Below, in pieces: positions 34,080 through 45,445 of a stretch of DNA of 64,000 bases (position 1 is the first letter of the stretch; every line of letters starts with the position of its first letter). The DNA is from Hymenopus coronatus. Lineage: Eukaryota > Arthropoda > Insecta > Mantodea > Hymenopodidae. The stretch lies in contig CM060900.1 in NCBI GenBank assembly GCA_030762935.1, forward strand, positions 404,077,632-404,141,631. The letters run 5' to 3'. A model generated the notes under the pieces. The model was given only the letters and a program-made list of their open reading frames with translations. It ran no database searches and was not told the DNA's origin. The translations under genes were made by a program, and so were the position numbers.

Positions 34080-35500
34080 TTCAATTTTATGAAGAGGTCT
34101 TAAAGGTCTTGGTTTGTTTTATCTTTTTCAAAACAAATTCTATTCAACAAACTGTTCAAGCTCATTAAGGGACTAGAGAGTGTTATCAGGCACCTTTGCT
34201 GTCTTCTTAACATATTGCCTCGATTTCTGTAGATGCTTCTTTGCATCAGCAGGAGACTCACATTCAGCTGCAATTTCAACTTCTTCATTGTCGTTACTGT
34301 CATCCTGAGGTGCTGTTTCAGTTAAACATTTCTCTATTTCTTGCTCTGTAAGATGATGTGTTTGTTGTCTCTGCCTTGGCACCCACAGAGATGCAATCCT
34401 CAAAAGCAGGGGAAGATGGCATTTCCAGCTCTTTTGGAACTTCTCCCTACAACTCGCAAGGAGACTTCAGCAGGGGTGTCATCGGGTATTATATCTGGTT
34501 GAAAATTCAATATGCTAGCTTTTCCCTAACCATTCACTACTGTAGTTTTTTTAACATTCCATCAGCCCCTGCTATGATCTGCCCACCTTGTTGGTGGTCA
34601 ATGTAAGTTTCAAGTTAATTAGCACACATATCAAATGTTTACGAAGTGCACTTTGATATTCTGAATGATCCCCTGATCCAGTGGCTGTAGCATCAAATCA
34701 GTTTGCAGTTAGGAACTAATTTTCAATGTTTTCTAACCAGCAGTCTACTTTATGAACAAAGCACTTGTCTATGATGAACAGAATTTTCTTCTTATCTATG
34801 TCCACCTCACTGAACCATCCAGTAAACAAATGTTTTGGCATCCATGCTTTGCTGTTCCCTATTTATTTTACAGGCAGAGATGAAACACCAAAGCAAAGTG
34901 CACCATTATGAAGGTCTTCAGTATCCTGGTAACAGTGACATTCCAACAGAGTAACACTGTTAGTATCTGCTTTGATTTACAAGTACATATCTCGCCCTTC
35001 TAAGACATTGTTTTTTTTTGGCAGCATTTGATAATAAAAGATATACCTTCTGTGTTGTAATTTGGAACAATATCCTTCAAATGTGTTTGTTTTCATTCTC
35101 CAGGAGCTTCTATGTCAACATCTCTTGCTTCTTCCCTGAAGTTTTCCAGGATGCCATACCTCTCTTGAAAAAGAAAAAGCCAACCAGCACTTGCTTGGAA
35201 GTCTTTAACATCCCATAATGTTGCAAACTCTTTTGCTTTTGCTTGGAGCATTGGCCCAGAAAGAGTTACACCCTTAGCCCCAACATCTTTGAACCTCATA
35301 TCCACTGCTTACAGCATATGAAAATAATGGAACTCTAGAAATAGCTCTCGTCTTCTTCCTGCTGAGGCAAATAGTTTTTCTTTTGTATGGCTGAAAAAGG
35401 TTTTCTTTGTCATGGAGAGTTGTCGAAAAAGTGGTCAGCTTGATGCTGTGTACAAGTGCCACTTTGATTTGCTTCACTCTATTTTCTATTGTATCAGTTC
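34080..35500 (-). pseudogene. Tigger/pogo-type transposase relic
   Basis: Minus strand, N to C: IKVALVHSIKLTTFSTTLHD near 35470 (psq-type HTH); GPMLQAKAKEFATLWDVKDF with QASAGWLFLFQERYGI at 35245-35150 (CENP-B-type second HTH); KKILFIIDKCFVHKVDCWLE near 34790-34730 (second acid of the DDE core); LQPLDQGII-type peptide near 34690 across a frameshift; acidic tail LTEQEIEKCLTETAPQDDSN at 34345-34170. Multiple stops. A second, deleted Tigger is at 58647-59554. Confidence 0.83.
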
Positions 35501-35586
35501 AAGTTTTTGTTCTATAAAAACGGCTTCCTTTTCTTTGCCTCCATTATGTTGTATTGGGCTGCTTATGATGCTCTTTCAACGATGAT

Positions 35587-35790
35587 CAACAAAAATGCAA
35601 GTCACAAACTTTAACAAACAACTCTTTTGTTGCAAACCAACAAAAATGCAAGTCACTAACTTTAACAAACAACTTTCTTGTTGCCAACTAACAAAAATGC
35701 AAGTCACAAACTTTAACAAATTGTAACAAACAACTCTTTTGACACCAACCAACAAAAATGCAATGTGCAAACTTAAACAAAAGTCAAACT
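35587..35790 (+). repeat. minisatellite, four units of about 50-60 bp
   Basis: (c/t)aacaaaaatgcaagtcac followed by aaactttaacaaacaactct recurs at about 35587, 35637, 35687 and 35748; the third interval includes an extra aaattgtaac. Confidence 0.9.
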
Positions 35791-36221
35791 TTTAGCAAAG
35801 AAAACCACTAGATTATAAAAACTTTTGATTCAAATGAAATCCAGAATGCAAGTAAGCTCAAGCTGAAAATGGAAGTATAATATACAGTGTAAGTGCATGC
35901 AAATATTAGGTTGCCAACATAAAAGTATTTACACATTTGTTTGATTGGTGCTCTTTATGTATGTAAACACCAACTTGGAGAACAAAGAACTAATGTGGCG
36001 GATATTGTGTAGTTCACTACAAAATGACAGTGAAATTTAAGCAAAAATATATATATGCAAATATGACATTTTTATCGAAAAATACATGAAGTGACACAAA
36101 GAGAAAGTATTTTGTAAAATTTGTATATTTAATTTTGAAATGCTCATATTTAATAAATTCATAAAAACAAAAGTTCTTTGCAGAGGTTTAAAATATTTAC
36201 ATACTTGTGAAATTTAAGTTA

Positions 36222-36308
36222 TAGTGAGATACATTGGAGATTTCACTGTATTAACCCATTGTCAAGTGAGATACATTGGAGATTTCACTGTATTAACCCA
36301 TCGTCAGT
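36222..36308 (+). repeat. 42-bp tandem duplication
   Basis: gtgagatacattggagattt then cactgtattaacccat(t/c)gtca, twice in direct succession. Confidence 0.93.
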
Positions 36309-36486
36309 CGATGTGTGAGTGCTCACTCACTTTGATTAAAAAAGTATACTATCTTGTCTACTTTCGAAGCATGGTTATGGAAGAAGATAATGTATGCTAC
36401 AGAGCATTTCAATATTTTAATTCCCTATAAATGAAAACAGAGTTATGTCATGCCCTGAACTGAGTATACCGCTCACATGTTGACCA

Positions 36487-37056
36487 TTGGTGGAACAGGG
36501 AACTCTGGTTTCTTATGTCCTGAGAAAGCACAAAAATATCCTGGTTATTTCCTCTGTGCAGTTCAAGGATAATATTGATTCCTCTATAGGTGATGCTTGT
36601 AAGCCTGAAATGATTACATTCTACAATTTGACAAAAGGTGGAGTAGACATGGTGGATGAACTAAAATCAAAATATTCTGTTGCATGGTTTTGTTTTCAAT
36701 GGCTACTATGGATCTTCTTTTCCCTTATGAACATTGTGGGAATCATTGGACAGGTTATTTACCTCTCAAATACAGGTATTGATATACCCAGGAGAATGTT
36801 CCCGAAGAACTTTGCTCTTGCTCTCACAAAACCACACCTGATTTCCCAAGCTTCAACTCATGGTCTCCGATCGGAACTTCAAGTTCATCTAGAACAGAAA
36901 TTCCACACAGAGAAAGCTGAGAGACATAATATGCCCAGTACCAGTAAAGGAAGAGAGAAATGCACCTTTTGCCCTAAAAGAAAAAACTGCAAAACAACAG
37001 TAAGATGTGCTGAATGTCATCTGCCCATCTGTGGAGAACACAATTACATTGTGTAA
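36487..37056 (+). pseudogene. piggyBac-type transposase, C-terminal third, open frame
   Basis: A 189-codon open frame. KPEMITFYNLTKGGVDMVDE carries the piggyBac TKGGVDxxD block with its catalytic Asp. It is followed by a hydrophobic NIVGI-type stretch and RRMFPKNFALALTKPHL, and ends in a Cys-rich finger (CTFCPKRKNCKTTVRCAECH then LPICGEH). The N-terminal two thirds are missing upstream, so it is 5'-truncated. With no stop in 189 codons it is younger than most relics here, or was kept. Confidence 0.83.
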
Positions 37057-37194
37057 GAAATGTCATAGAAATGAAGACACTTCTGAAGACTAGATACACT
37101 TGTTAGAAAATAGTGAAACTATTCAGAAACAAATTCACTGTGTCAGTGTGAAACACAAAAAAAAAAAAAAGTTTCAACATGATAAATAATTACT

Positions 37195-38060
37195 ATGGGG
37201 GGTCTAGTAGATAGGCTTGCTGAAGAGGGTGGCCAACCATCTGAATGCTTTGTGCTGGAGAGGGTGTACATCTACTTAGCCGATACCACTTGTCTTCAGT
37301 GAAGGGAATGGCTATTATGGTTGCACTGAAAGAGTGCTCCATAACATTGACACCAGTAATGCCTGACCTATCAGGCAACAATCTAGATGTATTCCCTTGA
37401 AAACAGGTGGAGGTAATGGACATGCTGGAGGACATGAAATCTAGGAGAATCATTGAGGAGTCTGACAGCCTTTGGTGCTCCTCTGTAATATTGGTGAAGA
37501 AGAAGGATGGTGAGCTATGTTTCTGTGTGAACTATAGGAAGCTGAATTGTATCACCAGAAAGGATTGTTTCCCCTTACCCTGGATTGATGACACCCTGGA
37601 GCACATATGGTGGTGCCCAGTGGTTCTCGACTTAGTACTTGAAATCGGGATACTGGCAAGTAGCCCTAGATCCCAGAGACAAGGAGACGACTGCATTCTC
37701 GACTGGCCAAGGTTTTGGCAATTTACCAGTTATTGGAGAGAGAATCAGGCTGAAAACTTCAATGCCATAACCAGCTCTCTAATTATCCAATTTCTGTCCT
37801 ACACATGGCTGCTGTGAGAGAAGCAATTTACACTTATGCCCTTTGGCCTCTGCTATGTGCCAGCCACCTTCCATCAGCTCACAACATCAGTGATGAGAGG
37901 ATTGATTGGTACCTGCTGTTCTATCTGGATGACATCATAGGCAACAACTTAAAAAACCATCTTTGAGCACCTGACCAAGATACTGCAAAGGTTGCAGGCC
38001 GCTAACCTGAAGTGAATGCAAAGTAATGCCAACTCTCCAGCAAGGAGGTGAAGAGAATTG
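37195..38060 (+). pseudogene. gypsy-type retrotransposon RT fragment
   Basis: Starts near the protease/RT linker, then VEVMDMLEDMKSRRIIEESD, SVILVKKKDGELCFCVNYRK and LNCITRKDCFPLPWIDDTLE (open at 37407-37615). The RT palm blocks follow in other frames, and 37915-37940 reads across YLDDII, the catalytic motif. Frameshifts and stops. Same family as 23490-24246 and 41490-43280 but opposite in orientation to both. Confidence 0.85.
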
Positions 38061-38179
38061 TTGCAGAAGTGTCGAATAAAGACATTTATTTTGTAAAGAG
38101 ATTTTTTATTGTAATCAGTTGAAAGAAACAAAGAGTTGTTTGTTTGAATAATAAAGAGCAGCTTTTGTTATAATACATT

Positions 38180-38470
38180 TAGACTGACTTAGTTGGTGTA
38201 GATTCTTAAGGGTCATGATGTAAATGAGAGGACCATGTTTCAAATTCCTGCCAGGTCTATCCTCTTCCTGGCAGATTTTCTTTCCAGATTTTTTCAGTCT
38301 TCATAACTGGCAAATTCTGAGGGGGATTACATTAAACTTAGGCCTGGAATGTTTCCTTCCCAAATTTCCTTTCTCAATTATCATTTAATTTTAATTCAAT
38401 TTCATGTATCATTAATGTCTGCCACCTATGGTGCCATATGTAGTAAAAATGGGCATTAAAAATTATAGAA
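38180..38470 (+). repeat. SINE sharing the family b tail
   Basis: Its last about 70 bp (catgtatcattaatgtctgc, cacctatggtgccatatgta, gggcattaaaaatt) match the tail of SINE b, while the head (gaccatgtttcaaattcctg) and middle differ. Either a related family or a very diverged copy. Confidence 0.55.
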
Positions 38471-38483
38471 AAAAACAAAAAAA

Positions 38484-38848
38484 CTATACACTCACAGTAT
38501 AACTTGGACTTATTTCCGGGCTGATTTGCCGTGGCCTGCTGAAGTAAGATGATCCAGATATTACGTCCACAACTGCGGTGGACATCTTCAGTGGCCCGGT
38601 CGAAGTTTCCTCGGAGAAGGTTTTACTGCATCTGAAGCATTGACTCTCAAGAGTCGCTATATTTATGCTGGTTGTTTGGGGTTGGGCCTTCTGATTGTCC
38701 CGCTTCGATCTTGCCAGTTTTATGATGTTTCTTGTCTTCAATGAGATGATGCCAGTTTCTGTTGAGCTGTAGGCCTCTTCTCTTTTGTTGAAATTGTTAT
38801 GATGCTTGTAAATTTCTATGGCTTCTCGCTGTTGTTGGGCATGCCACA
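38484..38848 (-). pseudogene. Penelope-like element (family B), C-terminus and 3' end
   Basis: Minus strand encodes VWHAQQQREAIEIYKHHNNF then NKREEAYSSTETGI, like the extreme C-terminus of a PLE after its GIY-YIG domain. The 3' region follows, with the hammerhead-like segment at 38560-38591 and the end block gcccggaaataagtccaagt. Abuts a + strand copy of the same 3' end at 38848. Confidence 0.65.
38560..38591 (-). ncRNA. hammerhead-like motif, PLE family B
   Basis: Minus strand: ctgaaga (the CUGANGA core intact), one T, a perfect 6-bp stem gtccac/gtggac around a seven-base loop, then gtaat where GAAAC is expected. The sister copies at 56399-56429 (ending gaaac) and 38852-38884 keep the order with damaged stems. 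Cleavage-site context (atctgg) is not canonical. Confidence 0.45.
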
Positions 38849-38965
38849 CCACTGAAGATGTATGCTGTAGTTTTGGACAAAACATCTGGATCTTCTTACT
38901 CCAGACCTCGGCAAAACAGCCCAGAAATAAGTCCTAGTTATATTGACTCCGGCCTGAAAAGCCTA
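38848..38965 (+). pseudogene. Penelope-like element (family B), 3' end only
   Basis: ccactgaagatgtatgctgt, catctggatcttcttactcc, cggcaaaacagcccagaaat, aagtcctagttat: the same 3' end as the minus-strand copy beside it, in inverted orientation, and as the piece nested at 56359-56492. Confidence 0.7.
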
Positions 38966-39352
38966 TGTTCTCTCATATACACTCACAAGATTTCTTTTCA
39001 TATTAAATTCAGAGTTTTAAGGTTAAGTTACTCCTGGTTCATCATTTCATTTATTTCATTATTTGAGCCAAGGCACTGATAAATGACATTAAAATAGCAA
39101 GAAGAAGATGGTGTAAAGTGTAGTCTAATTCTTGTATTTAAAATACTTCTTTGAGTTTCCTGCACATCTCATAAGAAATGCAAATTCTTCAGGAAAAACT
39201 TGGCCATCATTAGTTATGCACTTAGTTCAATAATACCTACCTACTGTAGATAAATTTTCCCTGCAAATTTGTAATATTTCTTGTCTTGTAAACCACAGGG
39301 TAAATGTATTAATATGCCCAAGAAGTTCTTGAAAGTATTAAAAAATACAAAA

Positions 39353-39704
39353 GGAACATAACTCCATGGCACGACAGCTCACGGGGAACCTTGGCCTACC
39401 GCCCGGCCGCTGCGTCCCCCATCTCGGTCCACTACAGACGTCATGGATGGGGTGCAGTATTGGAGGGTGAGACGTGGTCAGCGCCTCGAGTCCCCCCGGC
39501 CGGTTAATGCGGTCCTCGCGACCTGGAGCCGCTACTTCTCCATCAAGTAGCTCCTCAATTGGCCCCCCAGGGACCTTACGAGGCTGAGTGCACCCCGGGC
39601 CAGGTCTCCCAGCGGGGGAAAAATCCCCACGCCGGTACTGGGGATCGAACCCAGATCTCCCGCTTGGTAAGCAGCAACGCTACCACCGCGCTAAGGAGAC
39701 GACC
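39353..39704 (-). repeat. GC-rich tRNA-derived SINE (family c) with TSD
   Basis: Minus-strand head ggtcgtctccttagcgcggt with box A, and ctgggttcgatccccagtac as box B; GC-rich body of about 270 bp. Flanked by the direct repeat aaaatacaaaa at 39342-39352 and 39705-39715. Only about a dozen differences from the copy at 60277, so recent. Confidence 0.9.
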
Positions 39705-40008
39705 AAAATACAAAACTATAAGAGAAAATTTCAAATGATATATCAATCAAAAATGTGATTAAGTACTTGTTTTTCTCCTTCGTCATAGCATAGAGTTTAA
39801 CATGAAAAATGGAAAGATAGTGTTCATCATGATCTGTCCCTTAGTAGTGACAGGTTATGTAATAAAGTTTTCTCCAACAGAATCCATATTGTGCATTGCA
39901 TTCATTTTACTAAGTGTGATTAACGTGTTTAGAAAAAAAAAATTAGTTTGCATAAGTGGAAAAATGATGAAGCAAACTATGTAACAAAATATTTTGTTAT
40001 TTTTCCAG

Positions 40009-40242
40009 TTATGCAGACAGCTTGGAGAGAACGTAATCCTGTGGCAAGGATTAAAGCTGCTCATGAAGCGCTCGATAAAAATCCTGATTGTGCACCAGCT
40101 TATATTCTGTTGGCGGAAGAGGAGGCAACTGCTATTCTTGAAGTGGAGAAAATTCTGAAGCAAGCTCTGAGAGCAGCAGAGATGAACTACAGAAAATCAC
40201 AACAAACACAGCATCAGGGCACTTTGATGGAAGCCCTTCATA
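40009..40242 (+). CDS. ST7: ST7 exon, helical repeat region
   Basis: Acceptor ttatttttccag, donor gtaagt at 40243, 234 nt, phase 1 at both ends. Encodes AWRERNPVARIKAAHEALDK, then PDCAPAYILLAEEEATAI and the EVEKILKQALRAAE helix, ending with MEALH. This is the TPR-like alpha-helical part of ST7. The peptide runs directly from ALDKN to PDCAPAY without any added segment. Only this frame is free of stops between the splice sites; a Met-initiated reading from 39948 through the acceptor is accidental. Confidence 0.95.
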
Positions 40243-41480
40243 GTAAGTTGCTGATTTTACTGTCATTGTTTTAATTTTTAGCTTTTATTTATTCTATTTA
40301 ATCATAATCATGATTATGGTTGTTATTGGCAGTGCTAAATAAGTGCAACACAGTTTGAAACCATACACTTGATCTTAATAGCTGCAACAGTTTTGTTTTT
40401 GTTACTATAAGTAACTAGATGTACAAATTTCCAGCAGCAACAACAGTGGTAGTAGTAATTAATAATATAATGTAATATAGTTCACAAAAATAAATTAATG
40501 CACCTTTACAAACACCAGTGGCAACTCTACCATTGAAGTGATTGATGTGTTGCAACCCCAATAATAATTATTATTCATTGTTTATTTCCTGTTACTGAAT
40601 TTTCACACAATTCTGAAGATGGCAGTGTAGCTCATTTGAGTTACAACGCACCACCTTCTCTGTCGCATCTGTGGATGGCTTGAGCAATGTGGACCATTAC
40701 ATCTGTTTAGTATTTAATAATAATGTGCTTAAAATTAGCTTTAAGGTTTTGTAAAGGAGAATAAATGAATAGTACTAAATGCTATTGTCAGATATACAGA
40801 GTTTCATGTTTGCAAGGAGTAAATAAGAGCAAATTAAAATGTGTAAATGATATGATTTTAAAATCATATCATTATAGTTCAAGCATGGATATTATGGTGG
40901 CATGCATTTCGGCCATTAATTTAAAAAAAGTCAGTTATGCATTGAGCACTTGTAAAGGCAGCCATTTAGAAAATTTTCTTTTCTGGAGAAAAGTAAAATT
41001 ATTAATCAGAATTTGAGCATAACCACACAATTGAAGTTCATCCTTTCAGTAGAAATGTTAATGAAAATTACCTTTGGATTTATGTAACGCTAGATGTTAA
41101 ATAAATAAACATTTCTGATGGCGTTGTTTTTTGTTTTCTTACCAAAAAGAGTGTGGAATGATGGTGGTTATAGTGGCTTGAAAAATATTTACAGAGCCAG
41201 TAAATGGCATAAAAATTTGGCTAATCACATTATTTGAAAAATAACTACACATATCTGGTAGGGAGCAAGCACAAAGTTTCTCATTGAAATTTACCTAAAT
41301 ATTTACGAATCTGTAAAATTGTTATTTATCAATCTGCTATTTAATTTGGCATAATGAATTATGATACTAATCATCCAGTATGTGCTAACGTTTTTTATAC
41401 TTTCACCCCCTAACAAACAAGCCAGGAGTTGCCACTGATAAACACACATTTTTAGGGGCTCTCCTTAGAACTTTGTGGTA
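40243..41480. other. no gene seen (intron)
   Basis: AT-rich. A palindromic run near 40850-40870 (gatatgattttaaaatcata) and scattered A/T tracts only. Confidence 0.5.
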
Positions 41481-41489
41481 CAGTTCAAA

Positions 41490-43280
41490 ACAGGCTTCAA
41501 GATGGAGGTGAGGTTTTATAATGCATCCAGGTCAATTGAAAGTGCTGCTCTCTAGATCTTCCCAGGTTGTGACTTCCTTACTCTGAACAGTACTCCCTCC
41601 TTGATCTTCAAACAATCCCACTGGGCCCAGTAAGATTTGTACACACTACTTCTGGGTGTGACATCCTCCCAGCTCTAGTCCCTACCTCCATTTCACCCAG
41701 GAGTAGCCCCAAGTCAGTATCTGTCAGCTGCTCTTTCCTCACCCCTGCATGATCCCATCCAGCCGTATTCTCCTCACCCCTGTACTATCCTATCCAGCTG
41801 TAGGCACTACTGAAACGATTCAAACAGCTGCGGCACACTCTTTCTCCTCAACTTTAGTGCAGTGGCCACACTTCTCTGGACATGGCATCTACAATGGAGC
41901 GGCTCCTTCATTTTTGATGTTCTGATGTAAAGTTGTACTCATGCAGCCTCTGGATGCAATGGGCTGTCTGGCCCTGCAGGATCTTAGAAACTTATCAACT
42001 AGATGAGGGCGGAGTGGCCAATCCTCAAGTTGAATAGCTAACCATATAGGTACTTGTAGAAGTGCTCCAGCACATTTACTACTACCAGGAGCTCTTGCCA
42101 GATAACACAGTAGTTCTTTTCTGCTTTGGAGAGCATCTTGTAGTAGGCAATTACCTGCTCCTGGCCACCCTGAATCTGGGATAGTATACTGCCAATATCG
42201 ATGCCACTGGCATCAGTGTCCACAATTAAGTTGCCACAGTTGTAAAAATCCTAAAATAGGAGTACTGCAGAGTACTGACTTTAGCTCTCTGCCCTGACCA
42301 CATGTGAGGCTGGTGTTCTTCCATCAGATGAATGAGGGGTTATGCAATGTTGCAGAAATCTCTGGCAGTAGTAGCAGCAGCATAGGCCCAGGAAAATTCA
42401 GAGCTCCCAGATGAGGCCAATCTCTCACTACTCGAGCCTTCACTAGTTCTGTGGCCACTCCACAAGGTGAGACTATGTGGTCCAAGTAGTTCACCTCCTT
42501 GCAGAAGAGTTCTTTGTTTTCAGCCTCAGATTAGCTGCCTGCAGCTTTTACTGTATCCTGGTCAGGTTCTCAAGATGCTCTTTGAAGTTATGCCAACAAC
42601 AATGATGTCATCCAGATATTGCATACAGGCTTTGTAAATTAACCCTCTCATCACTGATACCATGAGGTACTGGAAGGTGTCTGGTGCATTGTTGAGGCAA
42701 ATAGGCATAACCTTAAATTCCAAAGTCCTTGGTTAGTCAAGAATATGGTCCTCTCCTTGTCTCTGCAATCTAAAGTCATTTGCTGGTATCCCACTTTCAA
42801 ATCCAAAGTAGAGAACCACTGGGAATCAGCAAGTATGTCCAGGATGTTATCAATCTGGGGTAAATAGAAACTATCTTTCTGGTGTTGGCATTTAGCTTCT
42901 AGTGGTCCATGCCAAAGTGTAGCTCACCATTCTTCTTTACCAACACTACAGAGGAGCTGTTGGAATCTTTCAATACATCATTATGGTTCTTGGATGGATA
43001 TCTCCAGTGTCAATGTTATGGAGTACTCTTCCAGTGCAACCATAATTGTCATACCCTTCGCTGAAGATAGAATCAATTGGATATTCACCAAACCCTTTTG
43101 TGGAGCAGTCAGATCTTCAGCAAGTATTTCGGCTCCTCCACAGGCAAGATGTTGCCCAATGCCATCACTAGTTGGTAGGCTGAGAGGGTGTTTGCATTGG
43201 CTGCCTCCATTGTTAGTACTGTTGTTAATGCCTTGCGGAGATGTAAGCATCAGGTACTGTCATACCTCAGGGCCCTGTTG
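41490..43280 (-). pseudogene. gypsy-type retrotransposon, protease to integrase start
   Basis: Minus strand, N to C: linker after protease at 43250-42990; RT near 42900-42600 (WFSTLDLKVGYQQMTLDCRD, then RNA-binding palm blocks with the YLDDI site near 42615); RNase H at 42223-42038 (MDTDASGIDIGSILSQIQGG, then NYCVIWQELLVVVNVLEHFY); integrase zinc-finger region to about 41500 (LHCRCHVQ, VYKSYWAQWDCLKIKEGVLF). Numerous stops. No LTRs found at either side, so only the internal part remains. Confidence 0.85.
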
Positions 43281-43819
43281 ATGAAGGAGTAGACAGCTTT
43301 CTGGGACATGTGATGGTACATTCACCAGGACTTTGTTCATAAGCTGTACTATTGCCAGGGAAAACTCCTGCATTGTCACATTTAGAACTTTGTCACACTT
43401 GGAACTTTTGTCACCCTTCCTAGAGGATTACTATCAACTGTGTGGCTTCCTCTTCTGCTGACCATCGGTTGCGAGTGACAATGGTGACTAATTGTTGGCA
43501 GAAGACTTCAAAGATGGAGGTACCATTGGACTTGTTTTTGTTTTTTTTTCCCTCATTAAAAAATACAGTTCCAGAACATTGTCGGAACTCCAGCACTGTA
43601 TTCTTTCTTTTTCCTCTTTTCCAATTTTCATACATTTCTTTTGTCTTTCTATTTGCTTACCACTTTCTTCTTACTTGCAAATACACATAGATATACACAT
43701 TTACAAACACCTATGCCCAAGGTGGTACTCAAATCCATTATCCCCTGTGCCACAATGCTCCAAAGTTAGGTATCTTGACCTGCAGGCTTGATGCATGCAG
43801 ATGTTGTTTCACATTCATC

Positions 43820-43895
43820 CCATCACCATCACCATCATCATCCCCATCCCCATTCCCATCCCCAATCCCAACCCCAACCCCAACCCCAAACCAAC
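43820..43895 (+). repeat. C-rich low-complexity tract
   Basis: Runs of ccatcaccatcatcatcccc and ccaaccccaaccccaacccc. Makes a Pro/Ser/Thr-only open frame; not a gene. Confidence 0.9.
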
Positions 43896-43899
43896 CCAA

Positions 43900-44488
43900 T
43901 CCAATCTGTGGATCCTATTATGAAATTATACTCTATGCCCAAACTCTAGGATGTAGATCAAGTCAAGAATTACATTTATTTATACTTCTTAATACATTTA
44001 TTTACATATAATATCTCTGGCAATGAATTTTCAGAGGTGTCAGTTTTGTATAATTTACAACTATATGTCTGTTTCCGAAAACCTACTCATAAGTAATCAT
44101 TCTTAGAATATTCATGCTTATTATATTTACGATGTTACATTATTACCGGTATCTTTTTTATTAAATAAAATCCTCCTCTCTATAGAAGGTGCGAGTACTA
44201 AGGTATCTTTTTAATTTTGTTTGTTCATTTGTAATTCTTTTATAGAAAGGGAACTGAATGAAACAAAACTATTCCTTTGTAGTAAACCCCTGTTTGGAAT
44301 GACTGTAAATTATTTGTTGGTATATGTAAGTCCTGTCCATGTCTGGTCTCTTTGTTATGAATGCCTGCATTTTACTAAACTTTTCTAGGTTATTTATTAC
44401 AAATGACAATATGGCTAGAATATATTCACAGACTAATGGTAGCATTCCAAACAAGAGTTGACGGTCTTGCCCCTGCCGTTATTCTTAT
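43900..44488. other. no gene seen (intron)
   Basis: AT-rich DNA leading into the 3' end of the following minus-strand LINE. Confidence 0.45.
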
Positions 44489-44489
44489 T

Positions 44490-45445
44490 ACCTCATTTTG
44501 CTTAATGAACACTTTTTAGCATTACTGAATTTCCCCAAAATATTATTCCATAGGTCATCAATGAATGAAAATATGCATAATAAGCTGTGTTTAATATGCT
44601 CTGATTTATAAGATGAATTAAAGATGGGTTTGCAAAACATGCAGAGCTAAATTTGCTTGAGATATGGTCAATATGGTGTTTCCAATTCATAATATGATCA
44701 ATTATAAGACCTAGCAATTTTGTATTATAGACTTCTGCAATTTGATCTGTGTCTGCCATGTGTTTATGCTTTTTGCAAAAATGACTGTAGTTAGTTTTTT
44801 CAAAGTGAATTTTGTTACTTTCAAACCAATTATTTAGTGTATTGAAGATTTTATTGGATGAATCTGGGAGCTGACTGATATTGTGTCCTTTAATTATAAT
44901 ACTTGTGTCATTCGCAAAAAGAACTGGATAAGCATTGTTGTTTACTACTGCAGGTAGATCATTTATATACACTAAAAATAATAAGGGACCCAGAATAGAG
45001 CCTTCTGGGACATCATGCTTTATTTCAGACCATTTAGAATATGCATTGCTATTATTTAAAGTATTTATAATAAGCTTTTGCTTTTTGTTCGATAGGTAAG
45101 ATGTAACCCATTGATACCCTTTGTCCCTAATACCTTAGTGTGATAATTTTGATGGAAGTATTTCATGATTAATACTGTCAAATGCCTTTGATAGATCACA
45201 GAATATTACTAGTATATTAAGGTTGCCATCCAAGGACTTAAGAACTTCATTAGTTAACTTGAAAATTGCACCACTGGTTGATATGCTCTTCCTGAATCCA
45301 AACTGCTCTTTTGCTAAAATATTATATTTATCTAAATGGTGATAAACCCTCATAAACATAATTTTTTCAAAGGGTTTTGAAAAAGCTGTAAGTAAGTATA
45401 CTGGTCTATAGTTTGACATTTTTGTCAGCATATACCTTTAATGTT
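44490..45445 (-). pseudogene. non-LTR retrotransposon RT (jockey/CR1-like), near open
   Basis: Minus strand: MSNYRPVYLLTAFSKPFEKI, KEQFGFRKSISTSGAIFKLT, VIFCDLSKAFDSINHEILPS, then PEGSILGPLLFLVYINDLPA, PVLFANDTSIIIKG (the expected ADD box reads ANDT), NNWFESNKIHFEKTN and KLLGLIIDHIMNWKHHID. One stop and few shifts separate long open stretches (45431-45135 and 44972-44502). The reverse-transcriptase blocks are in standard order. EN domain and C-terminus are missing here; other pieces of similar LINEs lie at 55870-56105 and 61624-61840. Confidence 0.88.

Noticed and set aside
40600..40660. Further hammerhead-like ctgaagatggc motif
   Set aside because: The stem does not pair cleanly, GAAAC is absent and no PLE sequence is next to it.
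43775..44011. 78-codon Pro/Ser/Thr-rich frame
   Set aside because: Low-complexity C-rich tract.
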